Shown here one piece after another: positions 42,870 to 51,759 of a stretch of DNA of 64,000 bases. The stretch is from the NCBI RefSeq assembly GCF_003815975.1, contig NZ_CP033932.1:3639501-3703500 (forward strand), read 5' to 3'. Origin of the DNA: Chryseobacterium bernardetii (GTDB lineage: Bacteria; Bacteroidota; Bacteroidia; Flavobacteriales; Weeksellaceae). The stretch's first letter is position 1. Each line of letters starts with the position of its first letter. A program made the position numbers and the translations under genes. The notes beneath the pieces are model-generated. The model did no database searches. It was given only the letters and a program-made list of their open reading frames with translations, and was not told the DNA's origin.

Positions 42870-43634
42870 ATGAAAAAGATCACTTTATTTTTCTTAATGC
42901 TTCCTTTAGGATGTTTGTTTGCCCAGAATGGGATAGGTATAAACACCAGCGCTCCGCAGGCACAGCTGGATATACAGGCAAAAAATACTGGTACTCCGGA
43001 AAATTCTGCAGGTATGTTGTTCCCAACTGTAAGCCGCTTTTCATCTGTAGATCCTGCTCAGGGTCAGAATGGGATGCTGGTTTTTTTGGATAACGCAAGT
43101 ACGGCAGGTTTTGAGGGATACTATTTCTGGGATGATACCAAAAAACTATGGCAATATATATTCCAGACTAAGATTTTAGGAAAGAATCTATTTAAGACGA
43201 TTGCTTCAGGAAATGGATTTCCTGTAATTTCCAATAGCGATACAAATACTAATGTTTGGTTTAAGACCTCCTTTACAGGTTTGAAAGCCCCGGATGCGAA
43301 TTACACGTTACAGAATGGTGATGTAGTTGTAGGGAAAACTGGAAATTATTCAGTATTCTTTACCGGTGGTGTATACAAAAATACCGGTGATACCGGTGCA
43401 ACAGTAACAGAAGTAGGAATCTTTGTAGATAATGGGGCTACTCCTGTTCTTATAGCCAAATCACCTTTACCGTCAGCAGATAACGCTAAAAGAAGTACCA
43501 ATCATACGATTTCGAATATTATAACATTAACTAAAGGGCAGAGAGTATCGGTACAGACACGGAGAACCACTTCATGTACTACAGAAGTTGGGCCGGAGTC
43601 TGTTTATACACTAACCTTATCTTATTTAGATTAA
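42870..43634 (+). CDS. Secreted VGINT-type protein with C1q/TNF-like domain (array 1, gene 2)
   Basis: 254 residues. Signal peptide MKKITLFFLMLPLGCLFAQ, then NGIGINTSAPQAQLDI, GMLFPTVSRF, NGMLVFLDN and YYFWDDTKKLWQY. The C-terminal half is jelly-roll-like (VVVGKTGNYSVFFTGGVYKN, VGIFVDNGATPVLIAKS, ISNIITLTKGQRVSVQTRR, YTLTLSYLD). Sequence identity to its neighbours is low outside the N-terminal block, as if C-terminal domains diversify fast. Its start is the best match to the decayed start at 39478. Confidence 0.82.
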   Translation: MKKITLFFLMLPLGCLFAQNGIGINTSAPQAQLDIQAKNTGTPENSAGMLFPTVSRFSSVDPAQGQNGMLVFLDNASTAGFEGYYFWDDTKKLWQYIFQTKILGKNLFKTIASGNGFPVISNSDTNTNVWFKTSFTGLKAPDANYTLQNGDVVVGKTGNYSVFFTGGVYKNTGDTGATVTEVGIFVDNGATPVLIAKSPLPSADNAKRSTNHTISNIITLTKGQRVSVQTRRTTSCTTEVGPESVYTLTLSYLD

Positions 43635-43639
43635 TAATT

Positions 43640-44452
43640 ATGAAAAATATATCAACTTTACTTATACTTGGTAACATCTTCTGTTTTGGCTTTTTAAGTT
43701 CTCAAGTTGGTATCAATACCAATGCTCCTAAAACCACATTAGAAGTTAAAACCACAGATAAAGATAACCCGCAGAGCAACGAAGGGGTAATTGTACCAAG
43801 GGTAACATCACTGAATGTAACAAGTGCCAAGCAACATGGACTATTGGTTTTTCTTGACTTCGAAGATCCCCTCACTGTGGCTATTGAAAGAGGATTTTAT
43901 TGGTGGAACAATACAAGTAATACATGGATTCCCTTTTTTTCTATGAATAAAATGACCAAGGACAAAACCATTACCTATGTAAGCTGTAAAAATGTATTTG
44001 ATGAAGGGGCTTTAACTTCTACTTCAACCAATGTAAGAACGCTTGGTTTCGACAGTACTACACTTATTGCTAATGATACAGGTAACTTTTCAGTCAATAC
44101 AGCAGGAGAACTGGTTGTGCAAAAAGCAGGAACTTATCATGTTCAGGGCGTAATTTCTCTTCACAACGTTACAAATGGTAATAATCCTGCCAGAGATGCC
44201 TATGAAGGGATCATTTTGGTTAATGGTGCAGAACCGGTACCTAATCTGCGCACTGCATACGGATTTCCCAGCGGCCAAACTGTTTTGGACAGCAACACCG
44301 CCATTTCCGGGTTTGTGACTTTAAATGTAAATGACAGGATCAGATTCTCCATAAACAGATATTATAAAGACCCTACTTTTACAGATGCTGCTACAATTAC
44401 CCCCAATGGTACGCTCTCTAACCTTACGTTGCGGTATATGGGCAATTTTTAG
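43640..44452 (+). CDS. Secreted VGINT-type protein with C1q/TNF-like domain (array 1, gene 3)
   Basis: 270 residues from MKNISTLLILGNIFCFGFLSSQ; the frame's earlier ATG lies within the preceding gene and lacks a signal. Then VGINTNAPKTTLEVK, GVIVPRVTSL, HGLLVFLDF and FYWWNNTSNTWIPF. The C-terminal half reads ELVVQKAGTYHVQGVISLHN, YEGIILVNGAEPVPNLRT, ISGFVTLNVNDRIRFSINRY, LSNLTLRYMG, again C1q/TNF-like. Five bases after gene 2; last of array 1. Confidence 0.82.
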   Translation: MKNISTLLILGNIFCFGFLSSQVGINTNAPKTTLEVKTTDKDNPQSNEGVIVPRVTSLNVTSAKQHGLLVFLDFEDPLTVAIERGFYWWNNTSNTWIPFFSMNKMTKDKTITYVSCKNVFDEGALTSTSTNVRTLGFDSTTLIANDTGNFSVNTAGELVVQKAGTYHVQGVISLHNVTNGNNPARDAYEGIILVNGAEPVPNLRTAYGFPSGQTVLDSNTAISGFVTLNVNDRIRFSINRYYKDPTFTDAATITPNGTLSNLTLRYMGNF

Positions 44453-45026
44453 AAAAAATATCAATAAAGTGTAAAAGCTGGATAATGTTTTTTCAGCTAA
44501 GCACTTTGTTGATAGTTTATTTTGGGTGGAATATCAATAAGCGGGAATATAAAACGAAAATAGAAGTTTCAACTCATACGGGGTTATAAGATTGGCCTTC
44601 CTGCGATTTAATTAAAAAAAAAAATAAAAAAATACACAATGAAAAAAATACAATTATTTGGAAACTGCCTTGGTCTCTACTCTTTATTTTGGCCAAGCCT
44701 TACTGATAACGGAACCGTAATATAACACAGGATTTAATATCGTTAAAAATAGTTTTCTTAACTTTTATATTACCTCAAAAATTTCTTTAGAGGCTATTTC
44801 ATAATGCTTTTGCGTCGGCAATAATGTTTTATGATGAAGATGGTTGCAGGAGGATGCTTGTATTTCTATCCCTAATTTTCTTTCGGAAAGTAGAAATTTT
44901 TCTTTACAGCAGCTATCTACACCATAATCATTTTGAAAATTGCTTTTTACAGCAGTTTCCAAATTTTAAAAATTAAATTATATACAGAATTTTATTAATC
45001 AGCTAAAAATTATTATTAATACTAAG
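44453..45026. other. Gap after array 1 with a decayed gene start
   Basis: 574 bases. A 28-codon frame (44639-44725) reads MKKIQLFGNCLGLYSLF and then loses the pattern; a one-base shift restores LYFGQ...ITEP, resembling signal peptide end FGQ and the INTxP motif, so I read it as a decayed VGINT start. TTTACAGCAG occurs twice (near 44905 and 44946). A minus-strand frame at 44765-44962 (65 aa, Cys-rich) has no features that support it. Confidence 0.4.
44639..44725 (+). pseudogene. Decayed VGINT-type gene start, 28 codons
   Basis: Signal-peptide-like MKKIQLFGNCLGLYSLF then frameshift and stop. In the +1 frame FGQALLITEP follows, reminiscent of the family's AQVGINTxP. Weak evidence, based on position and pattern only. 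Confidence 0.35.
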
Positions 45027-45509
45027 ATGAACATAGATTTTAAAAATATTTATATTGGATCACTTATCAAACAACGGGTTTTGGAAACCGGAATTGAAAC
45101 AGAACGTATTTGCAAGTTTTTCAAATGTACTGTTGAACAAATAGATCAAATGTTTTTACAGGAACTGATGGATACTGATACTTTGTTGAAATGGTGCAAA
45201 TTACTTGAATATGATTTTTTCAGAGTTTATTCTCAGCATTTAATATTATATGCTCCACCCGCAAAAGTTAATTACAGTACTTCCATAAAAAAAAAGGAAT
45301 CTCAGCTTCCGCAGTTCAGAAAAAATATTTACACCAAAGAAGTTATCGATTTTATTTTAGAATCACTTGAATACAAAGAAAAAACAAAGGAACAGATCAT
45401 AAATGACTATAAGATTCCTAAAACAACTTTATACAACTGGATAAAAAAATATGCTGCAAGAAATAAGGCAGAGAACCAGGCTAATAAGTTAAAACTAAAT
45501 ACAAAATAA
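45027..45509 (+). CDS. Small HTH protein, first of a pair
   Basis: 160 residues, cytoplasmic. The N-terminal 70 residues (KNIYIGSLIKQRVLETGIETERICKFFKC ... LLKWCKLLEYDFFRVYSQHLILYAPP) look like a DNA-binding or dimer domain; residues about 98-150 form a second HTH (KEVIDFILESLEYKEKTKEQIINDYKIPKTTLYNWIKKY) resembling the N-terminal part of IS3-type OrfA proteins. I recall many such proteins in Chryseobacterium, often labelled transposase, but there is no integrase domain or inverted repeat here. More likely a regulator of the flanking secreted-protein arrays. Confidence 0.75.
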   Translation: MNIDFKNIYIGSLIKQRVLETGIETERICKFFKCTVEQIDQMFLQELMDTDTLLKWCKLLEYDFFRVYSQHLILYAPPAKVNYSTSIKKKESQLPQFRKNIYTKEVIDFILESLEYKEKTKEQIINDYKIPKTTLYNWIKKYAARNKAENQANKLKLNTK

Positions 45510-45524
45510 TATTATAAACACAAT

Positions 45525-45899
45525 ATGCAAAAATCAACTCCCAATTATCATCAGATCTATAATGACATCATAAACAAGAAGTATCCATCCAGAAAAGAGG
45601 AATGCAGATTCCTGCTGAATAAAGAAAACCTGTCTGTATTGGATATCATTGAGCTTAACCGTAGAATTTTTGGTATATCGGATCAGAGGACGGAAGCATT
45701 TAATCAAAGTCATCGGTCTTATAATAAATCTTCCATACTTATGATGTTAGATTATCAAAAGAAAAATAAATTGACTAATTCACAGCTTGCAAAACATTTT
45801 AAGTTAAGCAGGAATACTGTAACCAAATGGAAGAGGCTGTTTATCAGTATGACGGGCAATGCATGTGAAAACTGTGAAGTTGAAAATATCCTCAATTAA
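45525..45899 (+). CDS. Small HTH protein, second of the pair
   Basis: 124 residues. PNYHQIYNDIINKKYPSRKEECRFLLNKENLSVLDIIELNRRIFG opens the protein and is followed by a clear HTH at the C-terminus: LTNSQLAKHFKLSRNTVTKWKRLF. It starts 15 bases after the first HTH gene, so they are one operon. I know the two as recurring neighbours in related genomes, though not their function. Two cysteines near the end (CENC) are unusual for the fold. Confidence 0.75.
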   Translation: MQKSTPNYHQIYNDIINKKYPSRKEECRFLLNKENLSVLDIIELNRRIFGISDQRTEAFNQSHRSYNKSSILMMLDYQKKNKLTNSQLAKHFKLSRNTVTKWKRLFISMTGNACENCEVENILN

Positions 45900-46368
45900 T
45901 TGATCTTCCCTTAGGGTTAATAATATGAAATAAAAGTAAAACAACTACGGTTAAGAGAACTATTAATGGATATTAAGAGAATACTCCTTGAAGAAATTCT
46001 ATTAACAGCTAAAATATATAATTACAAAAATAAATAGAACCGATTTCTTATTCTCTTTTTGATTCTTAAGAATTGAAGTATAAACACAAAAAAAATACAC
46101 TAACGATGAAAAACTACTGCCTTATATTCCGTACATAAGACTCTTTAATCCTTATACTAGCTTTGATAGTTAAGAGTCTGCTTGTCTACAGACATACAAA
46201 AATTCATAATATTCAGTAAATATTTATCGAGACTCTAATCATTAGCAGCTCTGTTGATCAGTTTGCAAATGTTCTGTTTTACAATATTTACTATTTAAAG
46301 CCGCATTGTAATTTAAAAAATCATAATGCGCAACAACACATTTGATAATAAATTTTAAACAATAAGTG
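45900..46368. promoter_or_regulatory. Leader of array 2 with palindromes
   Basis: 469 AT-rich bases. ATTCTTAAGAAT (46062-46073) is a perfect 12-bp palindrome. AGACTCTT (46138-46145) and AAGAGTCT (46172-46179) form a perfect 8-bp dyad with a 26-base loop. An 11-codon frame (46106-46138, MKNYCLIFRT) in the context ATACAC...ATGAAAAA resembles the decayed start at 44639. No exact -7 element close to the array start. Confidence 0.4.
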
Positions 46369-47220
46369 ATGAAAAAACTATTATTATTGGGAATATCCAT
46401 TCCCTTTATGACGCTTGCTCAAGTGGGTATCAATACGTCTAATCCATATAATTCAGCTGCTCTGCAAGTAGAATCCAGTAATAAAGGCATACTGATTCCA
46501 AGAGTAAATATCACAAATACAACATCTCAGTCTCCAATTTCTGTTACTCCTAAGGATGGATTACTGGTCTATAATTCTGGAACTTCACAGGGAACTTCAC
46601 AAACGCTTTACTTCTGGGATTCAACCGCCAACTCTGGAAGCGGGGCATGGAATAAATCGCTTTATTTCAAAGAAACGCCTAAGGTTGCTTATATAGGATT
46701 GTTAAACAATACTTCAAAGTTAAATAATTTTGTTGCGGGTGAGCAAGAAGCTTTGGTAGGAGGTTCAACTAACAATTACTATATCATCAGTTCCGGATAT
46801 ATGCCTCTGTTGAATTTTGTCTATAATACGACATGGAATGCGTGGGGAATTGTTTTGGGACCTGGTAGTTATACTCTGGAAATAGTACATCAGTTAAATG
46901 CTCCTCCTGCTAATCCTTCAGGTAATGCTGTTGCAATTCAGGGGAGTTATTACAATATGGGATACTATAGTGATCTTAATCTCTACGAATACAATCCGGC
47001 TACCAATACCTTTGGGAATTTTATATCAACCAAACGGGTTGAAGGAGCGGTTGTATCCAAAATCAATGAAAATCATAAAGTTCGTCTGCTTCACAGTTTT
47101 GACGTTGTATCTACAGTAGCCGCTAAGCTTGATATTGGAAGAATGGCTGCGAGTAGTTTCAATGATTTGGTTACTGTTTTGGCCAATGGAACAATTATTA
47201 AAATAACAAAATTAAAATAA
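46369..47220 (+). CDS. Secreted VGINT-type protein (array 2, gene 1)
   Basis: 283 residues from MKKLLLLGISIPFMTLAQ; a GTG three bases earlier is also possible. VGINTSNPYNSAALQVESSN, GILIPRV, KDGLLVYNSGT and LYFWDSTANSGSGAWNKS give the family block. The C-terminal 160 residues are beta-rich (YNTTWNAWGIVLGPGSYTLEIVHQL, KVRLLHSFDVVSTVAAKLDIG) and could be jelly-roll, but the match to C1q is less obvious than in array 1. Six bases before the next gene. Confidence 0.8.
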   Translation: MKKLLLLGISIPFMTLAQVGINTSNPYNSAALQVESSNKGILIPRVNITNTTSQSPISVTPKDGLLVYNSGTSQGTSQTLYFWDSTANSGSGAWNKSLYFKETPKVAYIGLLNNTSKLNNFVAGEQEALVGGSTNNYYIISSGYMPLLNFVYNTTWNAWGIVLGPGSYTLEIVHQLNAPPANPSGNAVAIQGSYYNMGYYSDLNLYEYNPATNTFGNFISTKRVEGAVVSKINENHKVRLLHSFDVVSTVAAKLDIGRMAASSFNDLVTVLANGTIIKITKLK

Positions 47221-47226
47221 CATAAG

Positions 47227-48033
47227 ATGAAGAATATACTTATTACTCCCTTTCTCTTTTTGATAGGAAATTTATATGCCCAGGTGGGAGTTGGCACAAC
47301 AAATCCTCATCCTTCATCTGCATTGGAAGTATCCGCTAATACAGGCAAAGCTTTTCTTCCTGCAAGAGTAACTTTAGGAGAGCTGTTTGATAATACCAAT
47401 CCCGTTAATAATCCTGCGGAAGGGCTAATTGTTTACAATCTAGGAGGAACCCAAATGGAAGGGTTCTATATATGGAACAAAGGACTTTGGAGCGCAGTAG
47501 CCGCTTCAGCTAATTCTGTCTCCAATGCTGTTGTGACGAATAATACATCTAATATTATGCTGGCCGGATTAGCCAATGGAGTTTTTCAAACCATGACAGG
47601 AGGAAGCATGGTTTTTAGCAGTATTACAGGAGTAAGCTATGATCCTTTAACGGGCAGTATAAGCCTTCCTGCGGGAAAATATTCTGTTACAGTGGCTTTA
47701 AACATAGCTGTTCCGGATGAAGCCCCGTCTTCAGGGTTAGGAAGTACAATACGTACGCATGTGCATTATTATGAAGCAAAGTTAACCAATACTTTAGGAA
47801 CGGTACAGTACGGATCCAGTGTTTTGGAAAATGCCACTTCTAACGCCAGTGCAGATAAAAAGCATACTGCTAATTTTTCATTTTCCGTTGAACTCATTTC
47901 TCCCACAACCCTTACATTTAAACTCTCACATCATACAGGAGGTACTTATGAGAATGGTTTAGGAGGTATTTCACCCAATAACGGAAGAATAACAGTTTCA
48001 AATTCATTAATTCATGTCCAAAAATCATTATGA
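47227..48033 (+). CDS. Secreted VGINT-type protein with C1q/TNF-like domain (array 2, gene 2)
   Basis: 268 residues. Signal peptide MKNILITPFLFLIGNLYAQ, then VGVGTTNPHPSSALEVSANT, AFLPARV, EGLIVYNLGG and FYIWNKGLWSAV. The C-terminal half has SISLPAGKYSVTVALNIAVP, THVHYYEAKLTNTLGTVQYGSSV, FSFSVELISPTTLTFKLSHH. The stop overlaps the ATGATG start of gene 3. Confidence 0.82.
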   Translation: MKNILITPFLFLIGNLYAQVGVGTTNPHPSSALEVSANTGKAFLPARVTLGELFDNTNPVNNPAEGLIVYNLGGTQMEGFYIWNKGLWSAVAASANSVSNAVVTNNTSNIMLAGLANGVFQTMTGGSMVFSSITGVSYDPLTGSISLPAGKYSVTVALNIAVPDEAPSSGLGSTIRTHVHYYEAKLTNTLGTVQYGSSVLENATSNASADKKHTANFSFSVELISPTTLTFKLSHHTGGTYENGLGGISPNNGRITVSNSLIHVQKSL

Positions 48034-48824
48034 TGAAAAAAATATTTATAATAATCAGTATTGCTGTGGTTTCTATTGTAAAAGCACAAGTGGGAATCAA
48101 TACCACAACCCCCAATCTTTCTTCAATGCTGGACATAGTATCTTCTGATAAAGGAGTTCTGTTTCCTCAATACGAGCTTGTTTCTTTAACAAATAATACG
48201 TCACCGGTAAATAACCCCGTTAAGGGTTCAATTATTTATAATAAGGGAACAGGAGTATCTAATTATCCTAAAGGCTATTTTTACTGGACAGGCAGTGCCT
48301 GGGAAAGGATGCTTATGAATAATGAAGTAGATCAGATCTTGAGAGTTCAGGTTTTTGGCGGAACTTCAGGGCAGCCGATTATAATTCCCAGTGGTACAGG
48401 GAATAATATTGTTTCTTTTAACAGCACAGGAATTATAAATACGATACCCGGGGTTACCTTTTCAGGTGGTCAGAATATTACCCTGCCTGCAGGAACATAT
48501 AGGGTAGATGTTACTTTAGACTGTTATAATGACAGCACTTCTGTAGCGGCATTTATTACAAATTACAGCTTTTTCGTAGTGAATGCCGGAATTGTTAATA
48601 CAAGTAATACCTTGCTAACAGATCTTAAAACGGGAACTCAGATTTCGGGTAGTGGATACGCACCTGGAAAAATACAAGGATATAAATTTACTTATATATT
48701 ACAACTTCCTGTATCGCAGTCTGTAAGATTTATGTTGAATCATGGTAATGGATTTTCGGAAGGTGGAAATACATATGCCAACCAATCAGGGCTGGTTGCT
48801 ACTTTTTATAAAATGTACGAATGA
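48030..48824 (+). CDS. Secreted VGINT-type protein with C1q/TNF-like domain (array 2, gene 3)
   Basis: 264 residues. Signal peptide MMKKIFIIISIAVVSIVKAQ, then VGINTTTPNLSSMLDIVSSD, GVLFPQYELVSL, KGSIIYNKGTG and YFYWTGSAWERM. C-terminal half: ITLPAGTYRVDVTLDCYNDS, TNYSFFVVNAGIVNTSNTLL, YKFTYILQLPVSQSVRFMLNHG. Either of two consecutive ATGs may be used; the overlap with gene 2 indicates coupling. Last of the array. Confidence 0.82.
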   Translation: MMKKIFIIISIAVVSIVKAQVGINTTTPNLSSMLDIVSSDKGVLFPQYELVSLTNNTSPVNNPVKGSIIYNKGTGVSNYPKGYFYWTGSAWERMLMNNEVDQILRVQVFGGTSGQPIIIPSGTGNNIVSFNSTGIINTIPGVTFSGGQNITLPAGTYRVDVTLDCYNDSTSVAAFITNYSFFVVNAGIVNTSNTLLTDLKTGTQISGSGYAPGKIQGYKFTYILQLPVSQSVRFMLNHGNGFSEGGNTYANQSGLVATFYKMYE

Positions 48825-49123
48825 TTTCCATTTCACAGCCTATAAAGATTAAATAATATTAACTAAACACTTGTAATTAAAAGAAGCCAATATCCTTAAA
48901 ACTCAGGTATTTTGAGGGTATGGCTCTCTTCAGTTTTATATCCTGTTAGGAAAAATACCTCTGGTAAAAGTTTTCATTTTTTTTCCTTGCTATTCAGGTA
49001 TTTTTGAATGAAGCTGTTTAGACTTTTATATTTATTATTTTTAACCACAAAAGGCACAAAGTTTTAAACGCTTAAGTTTTCTCAGAACCAGGTTAAGCCT
49101 TATTATTCAATGTAAATATGTAC
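48825..49123. other. Gap with two mutually exclusive hairpins
   Basis: AGGTATTTT (48905-48913), AAAAATACCT (48951-48960) and AGGTATTTTT (48996-49005): the middle segment can pair perfectly with either outer one. ACCACAAAAGGCACAAAG near 49042 is a sequence I recall as recurrent between genes in related genomes. No clear T-run terminator for array 2 or for the converging mlaD gene. Confidence 0.45.
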
Positions 49124-50164
49124 TTATTTATTGATTTTCTTTTTAAAATAACCCCTGAGTAAGAAATTATTTCTTGCCGCTGCTTCTAATTCTCTGAGTT
49201 CATCAACTCCCTTCCCGATATTATTGATGGTGGAATCTACTGACCTGCCTAATCTCGGATTATCAATTAATTTGGAAACCACATTTTCCTCATTGTTGAT
49301 TTTTGAGGTGAATTTTTTAAGGTCTCCGGAAGATTTCTCCAGATTATTGAGCGTTTTTTCCAATGAAATAGCTAAAGTGTCGTTTGACGATATTTGGGAA
49401 AGTATATTGTTCTTATCATTCAGTTTCGCAGCAAAAAGACTGATCTGCCTTGAACTGTTTTTTAAATCAAGAATACTGCTGCCAACATTATCACTAAGTT
49501 CCTTATCGGTAAATACCTTATGAATAATTCCATCTTTATTTTTGAGGATAGGAGTGAAAGCCGCAAAATCATTCATGCTTGTCTGAAGGTTCTGTACTGT
49601 TTTGTCAATACGGTTCGCGAAATCTTTATTGGTCATTACTTTCATCAGTAGGCCGTCCTTATTGTTCATTTTTGTTGTAAAATCAACCAGTTGGGTAGAG
49701 ACAGTCTGGATATTGTCTGCACTTTTCTTGATACTGAAAAGCACATCTTCTATTTCTGTAGTTTTGTATGAAGCAATTACAGCGTTATTACTTACTATTG
49801 TTGAAGAACCAGTTCCCGGAGAAATAACAAGGACTTTGTCACCTACCAACCCATCTGAGGCTATACTGGCAACAGCGTCTGTTTTAATATATTGCTGAAC
49901 ATCTTTTTTGATGCTCATTTTTACCATAACCAATGAATCGGAAATAAAGTCGATCCTGCTGACAGTCCCGATATTGATCCCGGAAAGACGCACATTACTC
50001 CCTTGTTTTAATCCGCTTACATTTTCGAATTCTGAACGTAAAATAAAATTGGACCCGAACATATTTCTGTTTAGACCAATGAAATAAATGGTCAGTATAA
50101 ACAGGATAACTCCTGCCATAACAAAGATCCCTAATTTCAGGTTGTTTGATGATTCATTCTTCAT
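49124..50164 (-). CDS. MlaD-type MCE protein
   Basis: 346 residues. Short cytoplasmic N-terminus, one membrane helix (about 11-28, FVMAGVILFILTIYFIGL), an MCE domain (about 38-115: SEFENVSGLKQGSNVRLSGINIGTVSRIDF, TDAVASIASDGLVGDKVLVISPG) and a long helical C-terminus with repeats of 'KNKDGI..KVFTDKELSDN'. Periplasmic lipid-binding subunit of an Mla-type phospholipid transporter. Last gene of the operon BON-mlaE-mlaF-mlaD. Confidence 0.92.
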   Translation of the reverse strand: MKNESSNNLKLGIFVMAGVILFILTIYFIGLNRNMFGSNFILRSEFENVSGLKQGSNVRLSGINIGTVSRIDFISDSLVMVKMSIKKDVQQYIKTDAVASIASDGLVGDKVLVISPGTGSSTIVSNNAVIASYKTTEIEDVLFSIKKSADNIQTVSTQLVDFTTKMNNKDGLLMKVMTNKDFANRIDKTVQNLQTSMNDFAAFTPILKNKDGIIHKVFTDKELSDNVGSSILDLKNSSRQISLFAAKLNDKNNILSQISSNDTLAISLEKTLNNLEKSSGDLKKFTSKINNEENVVSKLIDNPRLGRSVDSTINNIGKGVDELRELEAAARNNFLLRGYFKKKINK

Positions 50165-50176
50165 GACTTATTCTGT

Positions 50177-50938
50177 TTATTTTTGAAAAAATGACTTTAT
50201 CCAACCGTCTGTACTGTTTTCAATAGATCGATAGGTTCCTTCAGTATTCACTTTTCCATCTTTCAATACAATAATCCGGTCACTGGTATACTTTGCGCAT
50301 AATAAATCATGGGTTATAATAATAGAGGTAGTATTAAACTTCTGCTTAATGCTGCAGATCAGCTCTATAATTTCTTTGGCAGTAATAGTATCCAGTCCTC
50401 CGGTAGGTTCGTCATAGATCATAATTTCGGGTTTTATGATCAGAGCCCTTGCGAGGCCTATTCTTTTGCGCATTCCTCCTGAGAGTTCTGATGGCATTTT
50501 ATCAATGGCTTCTTCAAGGCCCACATTGCTTAGCGCTTCTGTAATGGCTTTATTTATTTCTTCTTCGCTTAGTTTTTTATTATGATGCTGTAACGTGAAT
50601 GCTAAATTTTGTCTCACCGTCATAGAATCATATAAGGCTCCGCTTTGAAACAGAAAACCAATTTTTTTCCTCACTTTGTTAAGCTCTTCTTCATTAAGAC
50701 GGGTTATCGCTTTTCCTGCAATACAGATTTCGCCTTCATCTATTTTGGTAAGGCCTACGAGACATTTTACCGTAACAGACTTTCCCGACCCCGATCTTCC
50801 TAATATCACCAGATTTTCTCCTTTTCCAACCCGGAAGCTAATCCCGTTCAATACCTTGTTACTGCCATAAGCTTTACATACATTCTTAAATTCTATAATC
50901 GGCTGATTAATATGAGGTATGGTAAATTCACCGTTCAT
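50177..50938 (-). CDS. MlaF-type ABC ATPase
   Basis: 253 residues from MNGEFTIPHINQPIIEFK. Walker A LGRSGSGKSV, signature LSGGMRKRIGLARAL, Walker B IMIYDEPTGGLD, H-loop ITHD. SGGMRKR is the variant typical of MlaF/Ttg2A. The frame's earlier start lies inside the upstream permease gene. It drives phospholipid movement between the membranes with the MlaE permease and MlaD. Confidence 0.93.
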   Translation of the reverse strand: MNGEFTIPHINQPIIEFKNVCKAYGSNKVLNGISFRVGKGENLVILGRSGSGKSVTVKCLVGLTKIDEGEICIAGKAITRLNEEELNKVRKKIGFLFQSGALYDSMTVRQNLAFTLQHHNKKLSEEEINKAITEALSNVGLEEAIDKMPSELSGGMRKRIGLARALIIKPEIMIYDEPTGGLDTITAKEIIELICSIKQKFNTTSIIITHDLLCAKYTSDRIIVLKDGKVNTEGTYRSIENSTDGWIKSFFQK

Positions 50939-50954
50939 GATTTCATATGTTTCA

Positions 50955-51719
50955 TCACAGTTCAAAAAATAAATCCGCAATCTGTACGGCGAGAAGATCA
51001 ATAATAAAAATCATCAGAGAAGCTGAAACTACGGCTGTGTTGGCTGCTTTTCCTACACTTTTTGTTCCTCCTTCGGCATTAAAACCATGATAACAGCCTA
51101 TAATTCCGATAAAAAAGCCGAAAAAAAATGTTTTCAGGGTTGCCGGAAGAAGATCTGCATATTCCAGGGACTCAAAAACATGGGAAAAATAGTGACTGAT
51201 ACTATTGTCTCCGTGAATATTGATTCCTATAAAACCTCCCAGAATGCCTACCAGATCAGCAAAAATTACCAGGATAGGTATCATTAATGTTGTTGCAAGA
51301 GTTCTTGTTACCACAAGATAACGGTAAGGATTAATGGCAGAAACCTCCATGGCATCAATCTGTTCGGTAACCTTCATGGATCCAAGCTCGGCACCTATTC
51401 CGGATGATACTCTTCCTGCACAGATTAAAGCGGTAATAACCGGGGCAATTTCTCTTATTAATGAAAGAGAAACCATGCCTGGTATCCAGGATTCCGCTCC
51501 AAATCTGGACATTGCCGGACGTGACTGAATGGTAAGTACCAGCCCCATAATAAAAGCGGTTACTGTTACCAGGGGCAATGACTGGTATCCCACAACAAAA
51601 CATTGTCTGGTAAACTCTTTATATTCAAAACCGGATTTCAGAATCTCCCTGAAAAACCGGGCAGAGAAAGAGGCAATATTGCCAGCAAGAGCAAAACTTC
51701 TTTTAAAAAAAAATTCCAC
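50955..51719 (-). CDS. MlaE-type permease
   Basis: 254 residues with five hydrophobic segments. The family runs are present: FVVGYQSLPLVTVTAFIMGLVLTIQSRPAMSRFGAES, REIAPVITALICAGRVSSGIGAELGSMKVTEQIDAMEV, and GTKSVGKAANTAVVSASLMIFIIDLL. The EQIDAMEV helix contacts the ATPase. Inner-membrane subunit of the Mla-type lipid transporter; 16 bases before mlaF. Confidence 0.94.
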   Translation of the reverse strand: MEFFFKRSFALAGNIASFSARFFREILKSGFEYKEFTRQCFVVGYQSLPLVTVTAFIMGLVLTIQSRPAMSRFGAESWIPGMVSLSLIREIAPVITALICAGRVSSGIGAELGSMKVTEQIDAMEVSAINPYRYLVVTRTLATTLMIPILVIFADLVGILGGFIGINIHGDNSISHYFSHVFESLEYADLLPATLKTFFFGFFIGIIGCYHGFNAEGGTKSVGKAANTAVVSASLMIFIIDLLAVQIADLFFEL

Positions 51720-51759
51720 AATATTCTGTTTTAGTTTTTTGATAACCGGAGGCAGCTAA

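Noticed and set aside
44765..44962. 65-aa Cys-rich minus-strand frame in the gap after array 1
   Set aside because: No promoter, no recognisable domain, and the frame lies opposite repeated TTTACAGCAG sequence; not supported as a gene.
45027..45899. HTH pair as an insertion sequence (OrfA/OrfB)
   Set aside because: No DDE integrase domain, no terminal inverted repeats or target duplication; second frame is an HTH, not an OrfB.
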